Assembly: GCA_023382595.1 (NCBI GenBank)
Contig: JAHDWB010000006.1
Location: 1-64,000, forward strand
Source of the DNA: Anaerolineales bacterium
Lineage (GTDB): Bacteria; Chloroflexota; Anaerolineae; Anaerolineales; Villigracilaceae
Length of the DNA stretch: 64,000 bases
Reading direction: 5' to 3'
Part shown: positions 45,694 to 54,181 of the stretch, in pieces
Layout: every line of letters begins with the position of its first letter
How positions within the stretch are numbered: the stretch's first letter is position 1
Translations under genes and position numbers: made by a program
The notes under the pieces: model-generated
What the model was told of the DNA's origin: nothing
Seen by the model: the letters and a program-made list of their open reading frames with translations, nothing else
The model's database searches: none

Positions 45694-47408
45694 CGGGTCA
45701 CTTCCGCGATGAAGACTTCGAACGGAGCAACCTTGAACTGCGGAGCCAATTCGCCGCCGCGCCGTTCCGCACTGGAGAAGAGCAGGCGTAGGCTGTGCTT
45801 CTTGATCTCCTTTGTTTTGGAGAAATCCAGTTCGAGCGCCTGTTCAGAGAAATTCAACACGACCAAAACGGTCTGTCCGCTGGATTGACGCAGAAAGGCG
45901 AAATATTCCTTTGCGGATGGATGAAGCGGAATGTACTCTCCCGTTTGCAGGGCAGCCGACGATTTGCGGACAAACAGGAGGTGTTTATAGTAATTGAGCA
46001 GGGAACTCGGGTTTTTCTCCTGATCCGTTACGTTGATGCCGTTCTGGTAATTCGGGTTGACGGGCAGCCACGGTTCCACGCTGGCGGGGCAAAACCCGCC
46101 GTTGGGATTATTGGACCACTGCATCGGCGTGCGGTTCTTGTCGCGCGTCATTTCGGCGGTACGGAGCATGGCTTCTTCGGGGTGCACGCCCATCTCGGTG
46201 ACAATGGCATGGTAATACCATGAACCCATCGTGTCTTTGACATGTGAGATATCGGTCAGCATGTAATCGGTCATGCCGATCTCCTCGCCGTTGTAGAGGA
46301 AGGGCGTGCCTTTCAACGTCAACACAAGCGCGGCGTGCAGACGTGCCAACTCCGTGTCGTGAAGCCTGTCACCGAAGCGGGTGTACACGCGCGAACAGTC
46401 GTGATTGCCGAGTGTGTTGCATGCCCAGCCGCGTTCCTTCTTGAGCGCGTCCAACTGCTTGATCCGGTCCCTTTGATTCTTGCGGACATGGTCCGGTGTG
46501 ATGCGCTCGGTGCGCATGAGCGGAAAGTTGAAGACCAGATGCAGTTCGTCCTTTCCGTTTCCCATGTAGTCGATATTGTCGTCCTCGCCGACCAACATGC
46601 GGTCGCCGTCGTATTCGTCGAGGATGGCGCGCAGTTCCTTCATCAACTCGTGGACGCCGGGCTGTCCCCATTGGTTCTTGAACATGTCGTGCCAGTATTT
46701 ATCCTTGAGTTTGATCTCTTTCGGTGTTTTTGCCAGTTCGGAGAAGCGGCGCAGTTCCGCCAGATTCATCGGGACGTTGTGCGGCGTCAGGTTGGCATCT
46801 TCAAAGATCGTGCCGATGGCATCGAGGCGGAAACCGTCCACGCCGAGGTCGAGCCAGAAGCGGACCGCGTCCCACATGGCTTGCTTTACTTCGGGATTGT
46901 GCCAGTTCAGGTCGGGTTGCTGCTTCATGAAGTAGTGATAGTAGTACTGGTCACGCTCAGGGACATAGGTCCATGCGTCGCCGTCAAAGCAGGATTGCCA
47001 GTTGTTCGGCGGTGTGTCCGCCCAGACGTACCAGTCGGCTTTGGGGTTATCGCGGCTGGATTTGGATTCCCTGAACCACGGATGTTCGTCCGACGTGTGA
47101 TTCAGCACCAGGTCCAGAATGACGCGCATATTGCGTTTGTGCACCTCGAACAGGAAGTGATTGAAGTCCTGCATGGTGCCATACTCAGGTGCGACGTTGC
47201 AGTAATCGGAGATGTCGTAACCGCAATCCCAGTTGGGGGAGGGGAAGTGCGGCGACAGCCAGAGCGCATCCACGCCGAGGCTGGCAAGATAATCGAGTTT
47301 TTCGGTGATGCCTTTGAAATCGCCGATGCCGTCGCCGTTGCCGTCTGCGAACGAGCGCGGATAGATCTGATAGAACACTGCGGTCTGCCACCATTTTGTA
47401 GATGTCAT
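45690..47408 (-). CDS. GH13 alpha-glucosidase / trehalose-synthase-like enzyme
   Basis: A 572-residue GH13 enzyme with the complete catalytic triad: nucleophile D196 (DGFRLDAIG), acid/base E275 (LVGEDDNID) and D337 (LGNHDCSR), plus H104 in VLNHTSDEHPW. The start WWQTAVFYQIYPRSFADGNG is typical of alpha-glucosidase, oligo-1,6-glucosidase and trehalose synthase subfamilies; the length suits a glucosidase. It hydrolyses or isomerises alpha-glucosides in the cytoplasm. ATG 47408 follows AAAGGATCTC. It is 58 bases from the cytochrome-b5-like gene. Confidence 0.9.
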   Translation of the reverse strand: MTSTKWWQTAVFYQIYPRSFADGNGDGIGDFKGITEKLDYLASLGVDALWLSPHFPSPNWDCGYDISDYCNVAPEYGTMQDFNHFLFEVHKRNMRVILDLVLNHTSDEHPWFRESKSSRDNPKADWYVWADTPPNNWQSCFDGDAWTYVPERDQYYYHYFMKQQPDLNWHNPEVKQAMWDAVRFWLDLGVDGFRLDAIGTIFEDANLTPHNVPMNLAELRRFSELAKTPKEIKLKDKYWHDMFKNQWGQPGVHELMKELRAILDEYDGDRMLVGEDDNIDYMGNGKDELHLVFNFPLMRTERITPDHVRKNQRDRIKQLDALKKERGWACNTLGNHDCSRVYTRFGDRLHDTELARLHAALVLTLKGTPFLYNGEEIGMTDYMLTDISHVKDTMGSWYYHAIVTEMGVHPEEAMLRTAEMTRDKNRTPMQWSNNPNGGFCPASVEPWLPVNPNYQNGINVTDQEKNPSSLLNYYKHLLFVRKSSAALQTGEYIPLHPSAKEYFAFLRQSSGQTVLVVLNFSEQALELDFSKTKEIKKHSLRLLFSSAERRGGELAPQFKVAPFEVFIAEVTR

Positions 47409-47466
47409 CGAGAGAGATCCTTTATTTGTCCGTTTAAAGGGTTGCGGGGTCGAAGGTTCAAACCTG

Positions 47467-47718
47467 TCAACTTTCCAACCTTCCAACGATTATCACGCAA
47501 TCATGCTTGAAAACTTCTTCCTTGTGCGGCGCTTCGGGGAGTTCGCTGGTCAGGTCCTGTCCGGGAAAGTGCAGCCACTCGTGCATGTCCAGCCGCCACT
47601 TCGGGCAGTCGGTCACATCATATACGATGCCTTGATGGGCGATGAATTTACGCGTGCCGCGCTCGCCGGTATTGCGTTTCAGTTCGGCAAGCGAAATAAC
47701 GCGGTTTGGGATGTTCAT
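47467..47718 (-). CDS. Cytochrome-b5-like heme/steroid-binding domain protein
   Basis: An 83-residue protein close to the cytochrome b5 fold: FIAHQGIVYDVTDCPKWR, then HEWLHFPGQDLTSELPEAPH. The two histidines (H46 and the later APH) are candidates for heme ligands, though the classic HPGG is replaced by HEWLHFPGQD, as in the predicted heme/steroid-binding prokaryotic group. It could be a small soluble electron carrier or ligand binder. It heads the operon that continues with GH13, YHS-like, fdhD and a membrane protein. Confidence 0.7.
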   Translation of the reverse strand: MNIPNRVISLAELKRNTGERGTRKFIAHQGIVYDVTDCPKWRLDMHEWLHFPGQDLTSELPEAPHKEEVFKHDCVIIVGRLES

Positions 47719-47879
47719 AGATGGGGATTCTATCGCAGAAATGCCTGTAGAGAGCCTTGTCAGAACAGATGATGAATTGGAGATGATGAAAGCATCTGTG
47801 ATGGCAGTGCAGCTAAATTAAAGCCGACTGATATATGATCCTGCAACGTGCCTGGAAAATCGCGGCTTTGGGTATTACT

Positions 47880-49034
47880 TTAATCCCCTGTTTTTTTACG
47901 AGGGTCGCCTTTTCTCTTCAGGATATTTTTTGCCCTGGCTGCCATGCTGACCAATGGTAGTGCGAGTTTTCCCGCACCTGTAAGCGCATATACGCCCGAC
48001 TCCATGGCTCTTTGATCGGTCCACAGGCTGTTGATATATGCGGCATCTTCAGATGAGCCGCTGTCGATGAACTGAAGCCCATTGATGAACTCATCATTGC
48101 ACTCCAGCCACTTGATCTCGTTCAGAATGCCGGGCGAAAATTTGGAATATGCCGGGTCCCATCCGATCTTGAACGCGAAGCCGGCGTTGCCGGAGACAAA
48201 ATTGACCGTGGATGAGATCGTTTGATCGTTCAGGATCAATTCAGTTGCAAATGCTTTTTCCGCCTTGTTGAAGCCAGTCATCATTTCCAGGAAAAAATTC
48301 TTATCGACAAGGTTTGATAATATGGAAGTCCGTTGCTGTCCTTTCCATCCTAGGTGCTCAAGATTCATGAACCTGTCTAATATGCAAGAGTCCAGGCTAT
48401 CGCCACGGTACACCTTCCAGTCCACCTTGCCGAGTTCTTCCAGCCGTCTCATTCTGCGTTTAAAGGATTTTCTGGTGTTTTTGCTTAGATTCGAACTTAA
48501 GTCGTCTTGGCTCTTTTGGGGTTGCAGGGCGGCACGGTTCCATTTTCGGTAGCCTGCCCAGCGCGCGCCTAATCGTTTGGCTGTTTCTGTTTCTGTCGTT
48601 GCAGATATGCCCTCACGGAGATGGTCCTGGATAACCAGGGCGTGCCACTTATTGTTTTGCGCGATCAGGTATTCGAAGATGTGATGCATCACATCTTCGA
48701 GTGAATCGCGGTGCGCAAGGAAGCCTGAAAGATATGAATGATTGGAGTGGAATGCTGTCAGGTGTGGAAGCGGAAAATACTTGGATGGTTTGGACAACTG
48801 GAACAGCCCAACCCCCGATAGCTGCGGGTAGCCTCCCCTGTTTATTTTTTCAACGAGTACCCCGAATACATGATCCTTGTTCACAATATGCCTGGCGGCT
48901 GGCATGACAAAGTGCGGCGAAAGATAACCGTTGGGTTCGATGGCTTGGTCTTCCAGTTCACTCCATTGAGAAATTAACTTGTCGTCGAACTCGTCAAGCT
49001 TTAAGACCTGGATCTTGTATTCTGAGTGTGCCAT
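47880..49034 (-). CDS. FemAB/CelD-type GNAT acyltransferase
   Basis: A 384-residue protein of the BioF2/CelD-like GNAT family. The basic segment SKNTRKSFKRRMRRLEELG (about 183-201) is followed by a second GNAT half containing ELILNDQTISSTVNFVSGNAGFAFKIGWDPAYSKFSPGILNEIK; the last part is a typical acyl-CoA/tRNA-linked acyltransferase core. Related proteins are found in exopolysaccharide loci. It stands alone, with 160 empty bases on each side. Acceptor unknown. Confidence 0.72.
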   Translation of the reverse strand: MAHSEYKIQVLKLDEFDDKLISQWSELEDQAIEPNGYLSPHFVMPAARHIVNKDHVFGVLVEKINRGGYPQLSGVGLFQLSKPSKYFPLPHLTAFHSNHSYLSGFLAHRDSLEDVMHHIFEYLIAQNNKWHALVIQDHLREGISATTETETAKRLGARWAGYRKWNRAALQPQKSQDDLSSNLSKNTRKSFKRRMRRLEELGKVDWKVYRGDSLDSCILDRFMNLEHLGWKGQQRTSILSNLVDKNFFLEMMTGFNKAEKAFATELILNDQTISSTVNFVSGNAGFAFKIGWDPAYSKFSPGILNEIKWLECNDEFINGLQFIDSGSSEDAAYINSLWTDQRAMESGVYALTGAGKLALPLVSMAARAKNILKRKGDPRKKTGD

Positions 49035-49197
49035 CGGCCTACCCTTTATGAAGTTTTCAATACCGTGCGCGATTATAACATTCTATAGTATGCGGCATTC
49101 AATGCAAAATTGAAAGAGAGCGGCTGATTTCGTGGTCAATAAAGCCCGTTCTTTTCATCACTCTCAAGAGCATGACAGTTCGGGAGTTTTAGTTTTT

Positions 49198-50256
49198 TTA
49201 CGGATTCATATAATAGGTCAACTCAAATCCGGGCACGATCACGGTGCGTACATCGCCCCCAAACCTTTCCAGCGCATCCAACGCGGCGTTGACCTGGTCT
49301 GCGTCCAGCGGAATGGTCCTGCTGACGATTCTTGACGTGTCCAATACTTTTCCGCGCGCCATTTCCACCAACGGCGCGAGTTCCTGCAAGTGATGGTCGT
49401 TCGAACCAATCAGTTCCACTTCGCGACCGATCAACTCGGTGTAGGTGTTGATCTCAAGCGGTTTGTCCGAAAGCCCGACAATGACCGCGCGCCCCAGCAC
49501 GCCGGTGACTTGAACCGCCTGCCGCATGGTGTGCGGAAGCCCGATCATCTCGATGGCGACATCCACGCCCTTGCCGTTCGTGAGCCGCCGGATCTCTTCG
49601 ACCGCGTCCACATCCTTTGCATTGACCGGGATCGCGCCGTACTGTTCTGCTAGGTTCAGTTTTTCATCATTGATGTCCACTGCATAGACTTCGAGCGCGC
49701 CGAACGCTTTTGCCAGTTGAATGGCGGACTGTCCAAGTCCGCCCGCGCCGAAGATTGCAGCGCGCTCCCCGGCTTGGATGCGGCTCTTGCGCAGTGCATG
49801 GAAGGCGGTGGCGCTGGCGCACATCAGCGTGGCGCCCTGCTCGAATGGAATTTCATCCGGCAGGGGAATGCAATTCCGCGCGGGGATGGCGATATATTCC
49901 GCGTAGCCGCCATCCGTAAAGTGACCGATCATTGTGACGGTTTCACAGAACTGGTCGTTGCCTGCGGCGCAATGACGGCAATCGCCGCACGAGATGTTGT
50001 AGTGCAGGCAGACACGGTCGCCGACAGTCAGATCCGTGACCTGCGCACCGACCTTTTCCACCACGCCCGCCACTTCGTGCCCCAATGTCAACGGCACCGG
50101 GTGGACAGGCGAACCCCCTGCGCGGTAGTGTGCATCGGAGTGGCAAATGCCCGCGGCTTTTACCCTGACCAGCACATCCCGTGCCCCGATCTCAGGAATG
50201 GGGACATCCTGCATTTGCAAGGGTTGGTTGACACCGACAAAGCGGATGGCTTTCAT
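49198..50256 (-). CDS. Zinc-dependent medium-chain alcohol dehydrogenase
   Basis: A 352-residue MDR enzyme. Catalytic zinc ligands are C38 and H60-E61 (GHEVAG); structural zinc ligands are C90, C93, C96 and C104 (CGDCRHCAAGNDQFC). GAGGLGQSAIQLAKAFG near 170 is the Rossmann NAD(P) loop and AVDINDEKL points to NAD preference (acidic residue after the second strand). The substrate may be an alcohol or sorbitol-like polyol. ATG 50256 overlaps the upstream stop (ATGA). Confidence 0.88.
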   Translation of the reverse strand: MKAIRFVGVNQPLQMQDVPIPEIGARDVLVRVKAAGICHSDAHYRAGGSPVHPVPLTLGHEVAGVVEKVGAQVTDLTVGDRVCLHYNISCGDCRHCAAGNDQFCETVTMIGHFTDGGYAEYIAIPARNCIPLPDEIPFEQGATLMCASATAFHALRKSRIQAGERAAIFGAGGLGQSAIQLAKAFGALEVYAVDINDEKLNLAEQYGAIPVNAKDVDAVEEIRRLTNGKGVDVAIEMIGLPHTMRQAVQVTGVLGRAVIVGLSDKPLEINTYTELIGREVELIGSNDHHLQELAPLVEMARGKVLDTSRIVSRTIPLDADQVNAALDALERFGGDVRTVIVPGFELTYYMNP

Positions 50257-50744
50257 TCCCAGAACTTCCACCAGCTTTTCTTCGTGGATTTATTCTGAGC
50301 GGGGACAGCGCCGAACTTGCCGCCCTTGAAAGTCTTTTGCGCCTTTTCCTGGTAGTCCTTCAGGAAATACCAGTTGATGTTGACATGTTCCCGCCCGCCC
50401 TGCAAGACCTCTTCCCATTCAGCGAGGGTGGTGCGCGCCACATGCTGGCGGGTCTTTCCGTTCGGTCCGGTTGGCGGTTGTTTAAGGATATCTTCCAGCA
50501 CGCTTTTGTGCCAGTTGACCCATTCCTCCACCGCCTCTCGCGGACTGCCTGCGATCAGGTCGCGCAGTTCCACCTTCAGCTTGTTTGCCTGCTCCGTCAT
50601 TTGCTCCATCCGCTCCTGCGCGGACTTGGCTTCCTTTCCGGTGGGTCTGCCGCGGTCAAGGTAATCGGACATGTTGCCCGACTCGTTCTCCGCGGCTTCG
50701 ATGCGCTGGCGCAGTATTTCGAGTTGAATGGTCTCTTCACGCAT
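50253..50744 (-). CDS. Hypothetical coiled-coil protein
   Basis: A 163-residue, charged, mostly helical protein with heptad-like runs (MREETIQLEILRQRIEAAE and QERMEQMTEQANKLKVELRD). The C-terminus is basic and aromatic (KKSWWKFWE). No family recognised. It is coupled to the alcohol dehydrogenase by a 4-base overlap. The 119 bases upstream of it hold no gene. Confidence 0.6.
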   Translation of the reverse strand: MREETIQLEILRQRIEAAENESGNMSDYLDRGRPTGKEAKSAQERMEQMTEQANKLKVELRDLIAGSPREAVEEWVNWHKSVLEDILKQPPTGPNGKTRQHVARTTLAEWEEVLQGGREHVNINWYFLKDYQEKAQKTFKGGKFGAVPAQNKSTKKSWWKFWE

Positions 50745-50863
50745 GGAAATATCTCCGGTAGTGGAATGGTTTGCGCGGACAGGATATGGCGTTGGATTCG
50801 CCTCCGTCGTGGGGACAGCTTTGGGCGGGGTGTGAGCGGTTATCCATGGCGCGAGGGAACCCC

Positions 50864-51169
50864 TTAGCGGAAGGTGAACATGCGGTCGAAGCCGCCGATC
50901 TCGAAGATCTCCCGCACGGGATGCCGGCAGTTCAAAATGACCAGCGCCTTGCCGGTCTGGACCGCATTCTTTTGAAGCGTCAGTAATGCCCGAATGCCGG
51001 ACGAATCCAGGAACGTGACCTCATCCAAATCCACCAGGATCTCTGTGATGTGTGCCGCGCCGAGCGCCTTATTGTTTTCCTCTTGAAACGCATCCTGTGT
51101 GGAATAGTCGATCGCCCCGGACAGCCGGATACGGGCGGTGTTCTCGTGAAATTCCGTTAGGATGGACAT
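50864..51169 (-). CDS. STAS-domain anti-sigma-factor antagonist-like protein
   Basis: A 101-residue STAS domain (SpoIIAA/RsbV-like). LDEVTFLDSSGIRALL (about 50-65) contains the phosphorylatable serine of the DSSG motif. LSGAIDYSTQDAF is the usual N-terminal strand-turn. It would be phosphorylated by a HATPase kinase such as the CBS-HATPase at 42662 (inference, different operon). A paralogous STAS gene lies 6 bases upstream. Confidence 0.85.
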   Translation of the reverse strand: MSILTEFHENTARIRLSGAIDYSTQDAFQEENNKALGAAHITEILVDLDEVTFLDSSGIRALLTLQKNAVQTGKALVILNCRHPVREIFEIGGFDRMFTFR

Positions 51170-51175
51170 GGGATG

Positions 51176-51523
51176 TTAGAACGACGCCACCGCATCGTCC
51201 ACCGTTTCATGGATCTCGACGTGCTGGGTGATGCCCGCCACCTCGAAGATCTCGCGGATCTGCGGGGAGACACACGCCAGCTTGACGCGGTTCGTCCCGT
51301 CTGCCGAAAACAGCTTGTAGATCGCCACCAGCGAGCGGATGCCGGCGCTGGTGATGGACGGTGTCTTCGTCATGTCGATCACCATATCCCGCGCACCGTT
51401 CTCGAAAGCTTCCCGCGCCGCTTTCTCCATTTCGGCGGCATTCCCCAAATTGACCCGGTCTTGCAAATGAAATACGGTGACGGGGACGCGCCCCTGTGCT
51501 TGAGAGACTTCTATGATTGCCAT
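51176..51523 (-). CDS. STAS-domain anti-sigma-factor antagonist-like protein
   Basis: A 115-residue STAS protein. HLQDRVNLGNAAEMEKAARE and TPSITSAGIRSLVAIYK carry the fold; the acceptor position reads TSAG rather than DSSG, keeping a serine. The ATG at 51523 is preferred because GGAGG lies 6 bases upstream, although another ATG precedes it by two codons. Together with the downstream STAS gene it forms a pair, which hints at a partner-switching circuit with two antagonists. Confidence 0.82.
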   Translation of the reverse strand: MAIIEVSQAQGRVPVTVFHLQDRVNLGNAAEMEKAAREAFENGARDMVIDMTKTPSITSAGIRSLVAIYKLFSADGTNRVKLACVSPQIREIFEVAGITQHVEIHETVDDAVASF

Positions 51524-51602
51524 GCTCATCCTCCATGAGTTAAGTTGTCGGTTCGGGCAATCATACCGCAGATTTATCATCCGGTATCATGCGGCTGACC
51601 GG

Positions 51603-51962
51603 TCACTTCTTCTCTGCCAGAAAGGCGATGAACTCCATCACTTCCTTCTCGTTGACCAGTGACCGGGGCGAGACGATCGCTTTCCCATCCGGGAAGATCA
51701 GGTCCACCTGCGTCAGCCGCGTGGTAGTGGTGTATCGGCTGCGCCTGTACACAAAATCCACCTTTTTCAGGTCGGTCCACAGGAACTTGCGCTTGTCGCG
51801 CCGTATCACACCTTCCTGATCGAAGGTCTTTGCAAACAGACGTCCATGACTGATCAACACAGGGATGGCGAGCCCAAACGTCAGCACGATCACCAGCGGA
51901 TACGCCAGATAGCTCGATCTCTTGACCTGTAACTCCATCGGGAGCATCCCAGCCGCGCTCAT
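51603..51962 (-). CDS. Membrane-anchored PH-like small protein
   Basis: A 119-residue protein: a hydrophobic segment at about residues 18-37 (SSYLAYPLVIVLTFGLAIPVL), then a small beta-rich domain with FDQEGVIRRDKRKFLWTDLKKVDFVYRR and a C-terminal helix (EKEVMEFIAFLAEKK). The layout is that of short PH-like (bacterial PH) domains. It is a tandem paralogue of the upstream gene, to which it is coupled by ATGA. Function unknown. Confidence 0.6.
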   Translation of the reverse strand: MSAAGMLPMELQVKRSSYLAYPLVIVLTFGLAIPVLISHGRLFAKTFDQEGVIRRDKRKFLWTDLKKVDFVYRRSRYTTTTRLTQVDLIFPDGKAIVSPRSLVNEKEVMEFIAFLAEKK

Positions 51963-52312
51963 GCCTGCTTCCCCTGCGCGGACACGGTCTCAAGAAACCG
52001 CATCACTTCCCCTTCGTTCTCCAGCATGCGGTGGAAGACCAGCGCCTTCCCGTCCTTGAAGACCAGCTCGTAATTATTCAACGACCCCTGACCCGCACCC
52101 CTCTGCCGTATATAGACCGCATTCTTTTCCAACAGGTCAGCCCAGCGGAACTGTTTTCCGTCGCGGCGCGTGACGCCCTCGTGCGTGAAAGTCCTTGCCC
52201 ACATGCGCTGTTCCAACAGCATCGCCAGCGCCCCCAGCCCCAGCGTGAACAGCCCGATGAACAGCACCCGCAAGGTGTACGATGACTTTACTTCCAATTC
52301 AAGCGGCAGCAT
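51959..52312 (-). CDS. Membrane-anchored PH-like small protein (paralogue)
   Basis: A 117-residue paralogue of the next gene: LPLELEVKSSYTLRVLFIGLF membrane segment, TFTHEGVTRRDGKQFRWADLLEKNAVY core and a C-terminal helix ENEGEVMRFLETV. The shared pattern T-F-x-x-E-G-V-x-R-R-D-x-x-x-F-x-W-x-D-L makes the duplication clear. ATG 52312 follows GGAGAGAGACGT. The 219 bases upstream, to 52531, hold no gene. Confidence 0.6.
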   Translation of the reverse strand: MLPLELEVKSSYTLRVLFIGLFTLGLGALAMLLEQRMWARTFTHEGVTRRDGKQFRWADLLEKNAVYIRQRGAGQGSLNNYELVFKDGKALVFHRMLENEGEVMRFLETVSAQGKQA

Positions 52313-52531
52313 ACGTCTCTCTCCTGTAAATGAAATGGGTGTCACTGACTTGCACGGTTAACACAAAAAGCCCCCGTAAGTATCCAATGCTTTCCCAATA
52401 GCGGACATCCCCCTTATGAACTACAGCCCCGGTTTACTGGATCTTTCCGGAAGTGCTCCGCAGATGACACCGATCGGGCAGGGGAAAATCTGCTTGTATC
52501 GGCGCGATCTGCGGATACACTCCCTTACGGT

Positions 52532-52756
52532 TTACTTCTTCAGTGCGTTGATTTCCGTCAGCACCTTGGTGACCATCTCCTCGGTGACGCCGAACTGCTT
52601 GGCTTGCGGCATCTCCAGCAGTGACTTTAACGTCATGCCCTTCGCCAAAGCCAGCATGGGATTCTTTGAAATGCCCGGAGCGTACTTCTCCAGCACCTCC
52701 ACTGCGCGGGTGTCGTCCATGATCGTGCCTACGGTTGTTTCAAGTGTGTATGCCAT
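52532..52756 (-). CDS. DUF1858-like small domain protein
   Basis: A 74-residue protein, MAYTLETTVGTIMDDTRAVE and then VLEKYAPGISKNPMLALAKGMTLKSLL, similar in shape to DUF1858-type helical domains (TTVGEIL...VLEKY) but without their conserved Cys. ATG 52756 is used because GGAGG lies 6 bases upstream; the frame continues 15 codons further. Function unknown. Confidence 0.55.
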   Translation of the reverse strand: MAYTLETTVGTIMDDTRAVEVLEKYAPGISKNPMLALAKGMTLKSLLEMPQAKQFGVTEEMVTKVLTEINALKK

Positions 52757-52940
52757 TGCTGCCTCCATGATGCAGGTTGATGGGATTGTGACTTCGGTCA
52801 TGTGACCGTGATCTCATTATACGCCTGATCGATGGTCAGCCCTGTTTTTGTCCATCGAAGTTTACTCCAAAAGCCCACCCCCCAGATATGGGGGTGTGGA
52901 ATCGACATTTACGCAAGTTTCAGGGACCCCAAAGCCGCTG

Positions 52941-53000
52941 AGACCTCAACAGATGTCAACAGATGTCAACACATCTCAACACATGTCAACACATCCCAAC
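52941..53000. repeat. Six tandem copies of a 10-base unit
   Basis: The unit reads ASAYSYCAAC with exact copies at 52951-52960 and 52961-52970. The period of one helical turn puts every unit on the same face of DNA. No open frame crossing it has support as a gene. Confidence 0.85.
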
Positions 53001-53115
53001 ACGGACAAGGAGACCCCCATATATGGGATTTGCATTTTTGTCAGGAAGGGGGCGGTGAAGGCTGCCTGTCGTCTGAGATCCTGCTGAATTGTGTTTCGAC
53101 CTTTCTCGAAAAAAG

Positions 53116-53155
53116 GAAAAAGCTCCTCTGCTTTTGATAGACATGGAGCTTTTTC
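53116..53155 (-). terminator. Terminator-like hairpin after the AT-rich island
   Basis: 11-base perfect arms (53116-53126 and 53145-53155) with an 18-base loop. On the minus strand the second arm runs into CCTTTTTTCG, so it fits transcription coming from the gene at 53214. Confidence 0.7.
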
Positions 53156-53165
53156 ATTCCTTACC

Positions 53166-53194
53166 CTTGACACTGCTGTTCATCGGTGGGCGTG
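53166..53194. repeat. 29-base IS-end-like repeat, copy 1
   Basis: CTTGACACTGCTGTTCATCG and the following 9 bases recur with one difference at 55359-55387. Each copy lies 13-20 bases past the stop of a minus-strand gene (53214 and 55401). Read on the minus strand its outer end, CGCCCACCGA, resembles the outer end of the 99-base repeat (CGCCCAACGA), as imperfect terminal inverted repeats of one insertion sequence would. Confidence 0.75.
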
Positions 53195-53213
53195 TTTTGT
53201 TGGACAACACGTT

Positions 53214-53951
53214 TTACTCAAAAGTTGTTTCTAGTAAATCTAAACATTCTTTCGTTAATTCTTTAATTTCAGAAATTAATACTGGAGCCAATTGACTAGC
53301 CAAAAGAATTTGCTCGGTTTTGCCCGCTCTGTGAATTGAGTTTTCAACTTCACCGCTTTCCTTGTATATGTTTTTTAGATGTTCGATAATTTTTGTGCAA
53401 ATTGTAAACTGATTTGGATGAAGGTATTGCATAAACCTTATTTGTAAATCTGCCCACTCCCTTTGTTGTACGCGAGCCATATTTCTTGTGTCTGAATAAG
53501 CAATTGGATCCAGTGGCGGGTAGTAGACTTTATCAGTCAAATCTTCAAGTTGTGTCCGTGCTTCTTTTATATGACACTCTAAAATACTATGGAGTAGGTC
53601 GTTGAATTCCGATAAGTTCACTATCTCATATTGAGGTTTTGCGATAGAGCCTATTGCTTTGTTTGCCGTTTCATACACAGATAAGCGTACAGAATCTGAT
53701 AATAGATGCCGAACATCTCGCAAGGAATGTTCTTGATGGCGATTTAGCAAACTGGAAATTATCCATACACTAATTAATGCACCAGCGATTTCAGAGGCTA
53801 GGTTAGAAAGGAAGTTTCTCAGGGAGATAGCAATGTTTTCATCAGGGTTTTTCCCAAAGATGAACGAGAGAAACATTCCAGAAATAAGCGAAAAAGATAA
53901 AACGATTAAGAAGCGATTATCTTTGACCCAGTTTACAAATTTATTTCTCAT
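53214..53951 (-). CDS. Hypothetical membrane protein of the AT-rich island
   Basis: A 245-residue protein. Two hydrophobic helices near the N-terminus (about 11-31 and 47-70) are followed by a helical cytoplasmic part of about 170 residues with several coiled-coil-like stretches and RVQQREWADLQIRFMQYLHP near 160. ATG 53951 follows AGGAATAGA; longer upstream reading would translate through an attC-like fold. Base composition is about 38% GC by eye, clearly lower than the flanks, indicating transfer. No family recognised. Confidence 0.6.
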   Translation of the reverse strand: MRNKFVNWVKDNRFLIVLSFSLISGMFLSFIFGKNPDENIAISLRNFLSNLASEIAGALISVWIISSLLNRHQEHSLRDVRHLLSDSVRLSVYETANKAIGSIAKPQYEIVNLSEFNDLLHSILECHIKEARTQLEDLTDKVYYPPLDPIAYSDTRNMARVQQREWADLQIRFMQYLHPNQFTICTKIIEHLKNIYKESGEVENSIHRAGKTEQILLASQLAPVLISEIKELTKECLDLLETTFE

Positions 53952-53965
53952 TCTATTCCTGTTTG

Positions 53966-54040
53966 ACCAAACGCCTTCAGCGTAGAAAAACGCTGGTAAG
54001 TCCGAACCATACCACCCGTCCAGCGCACGCCATGTTGGGC
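53966..54040 (-). other. attC-like imperfect hairpin (integron-cassette recombination-site candidate)
   Basis: On the minus strand GCCCAAC (54040-54034, fits RYYYAAC) pairs with GTTTGGT (53972-53966, two differences from its complement). In between are the nested pairs GCGT/ACGC and CGCTGG/CCAGCG (54025-54020 with 53996-53991) around a variable loop. Size (75 bases) and layout fit attC, and the gene at 53951 begins 14 bases past its 3' end. The degenerate GTTRRRY end and the absence of an integrase gene keep this tentative. Confidence 0.35.
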
Positions 54041-54181
54041 GCAGATTGACTTGACGAGACTTCATTCGATGTTGTCAACACCAGAGATTTGTGAAATGGA
54101 TCATGATGCTCAATTCGCGGCTCGCGGAAGACGCGGTTCTCCGAGCAGGACTAGATAATGTGATTGATGCGGAAATTCTTG

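Larger units (their letters stand above)
52802..53213. other. Gene-free stretch with repeats at the edge of the AT-rich island
   Basis: No convincing gene. It contains a C-rich/G-rich hairpin (52876-52882 with 52890-52896), six 10-base tandem repeats (52941-53000), a 12-base palindrome CCCATATATGGG (53016-53027), the 53116 terminator and the left IS-end repeat at 53166. Confidence 0.6.

Noticed and set aside
46335-47510. 391-codon plus-strand frame opposite the GH13 gene
   Set aside because: Antisense shadow of a gene with a complete catalytic triad; no ribosome site or domain.
52941-53000. CRISPR array
   Set aside because: The 10-base units are directly adjacent, with no spacers and no cas genes nearby.
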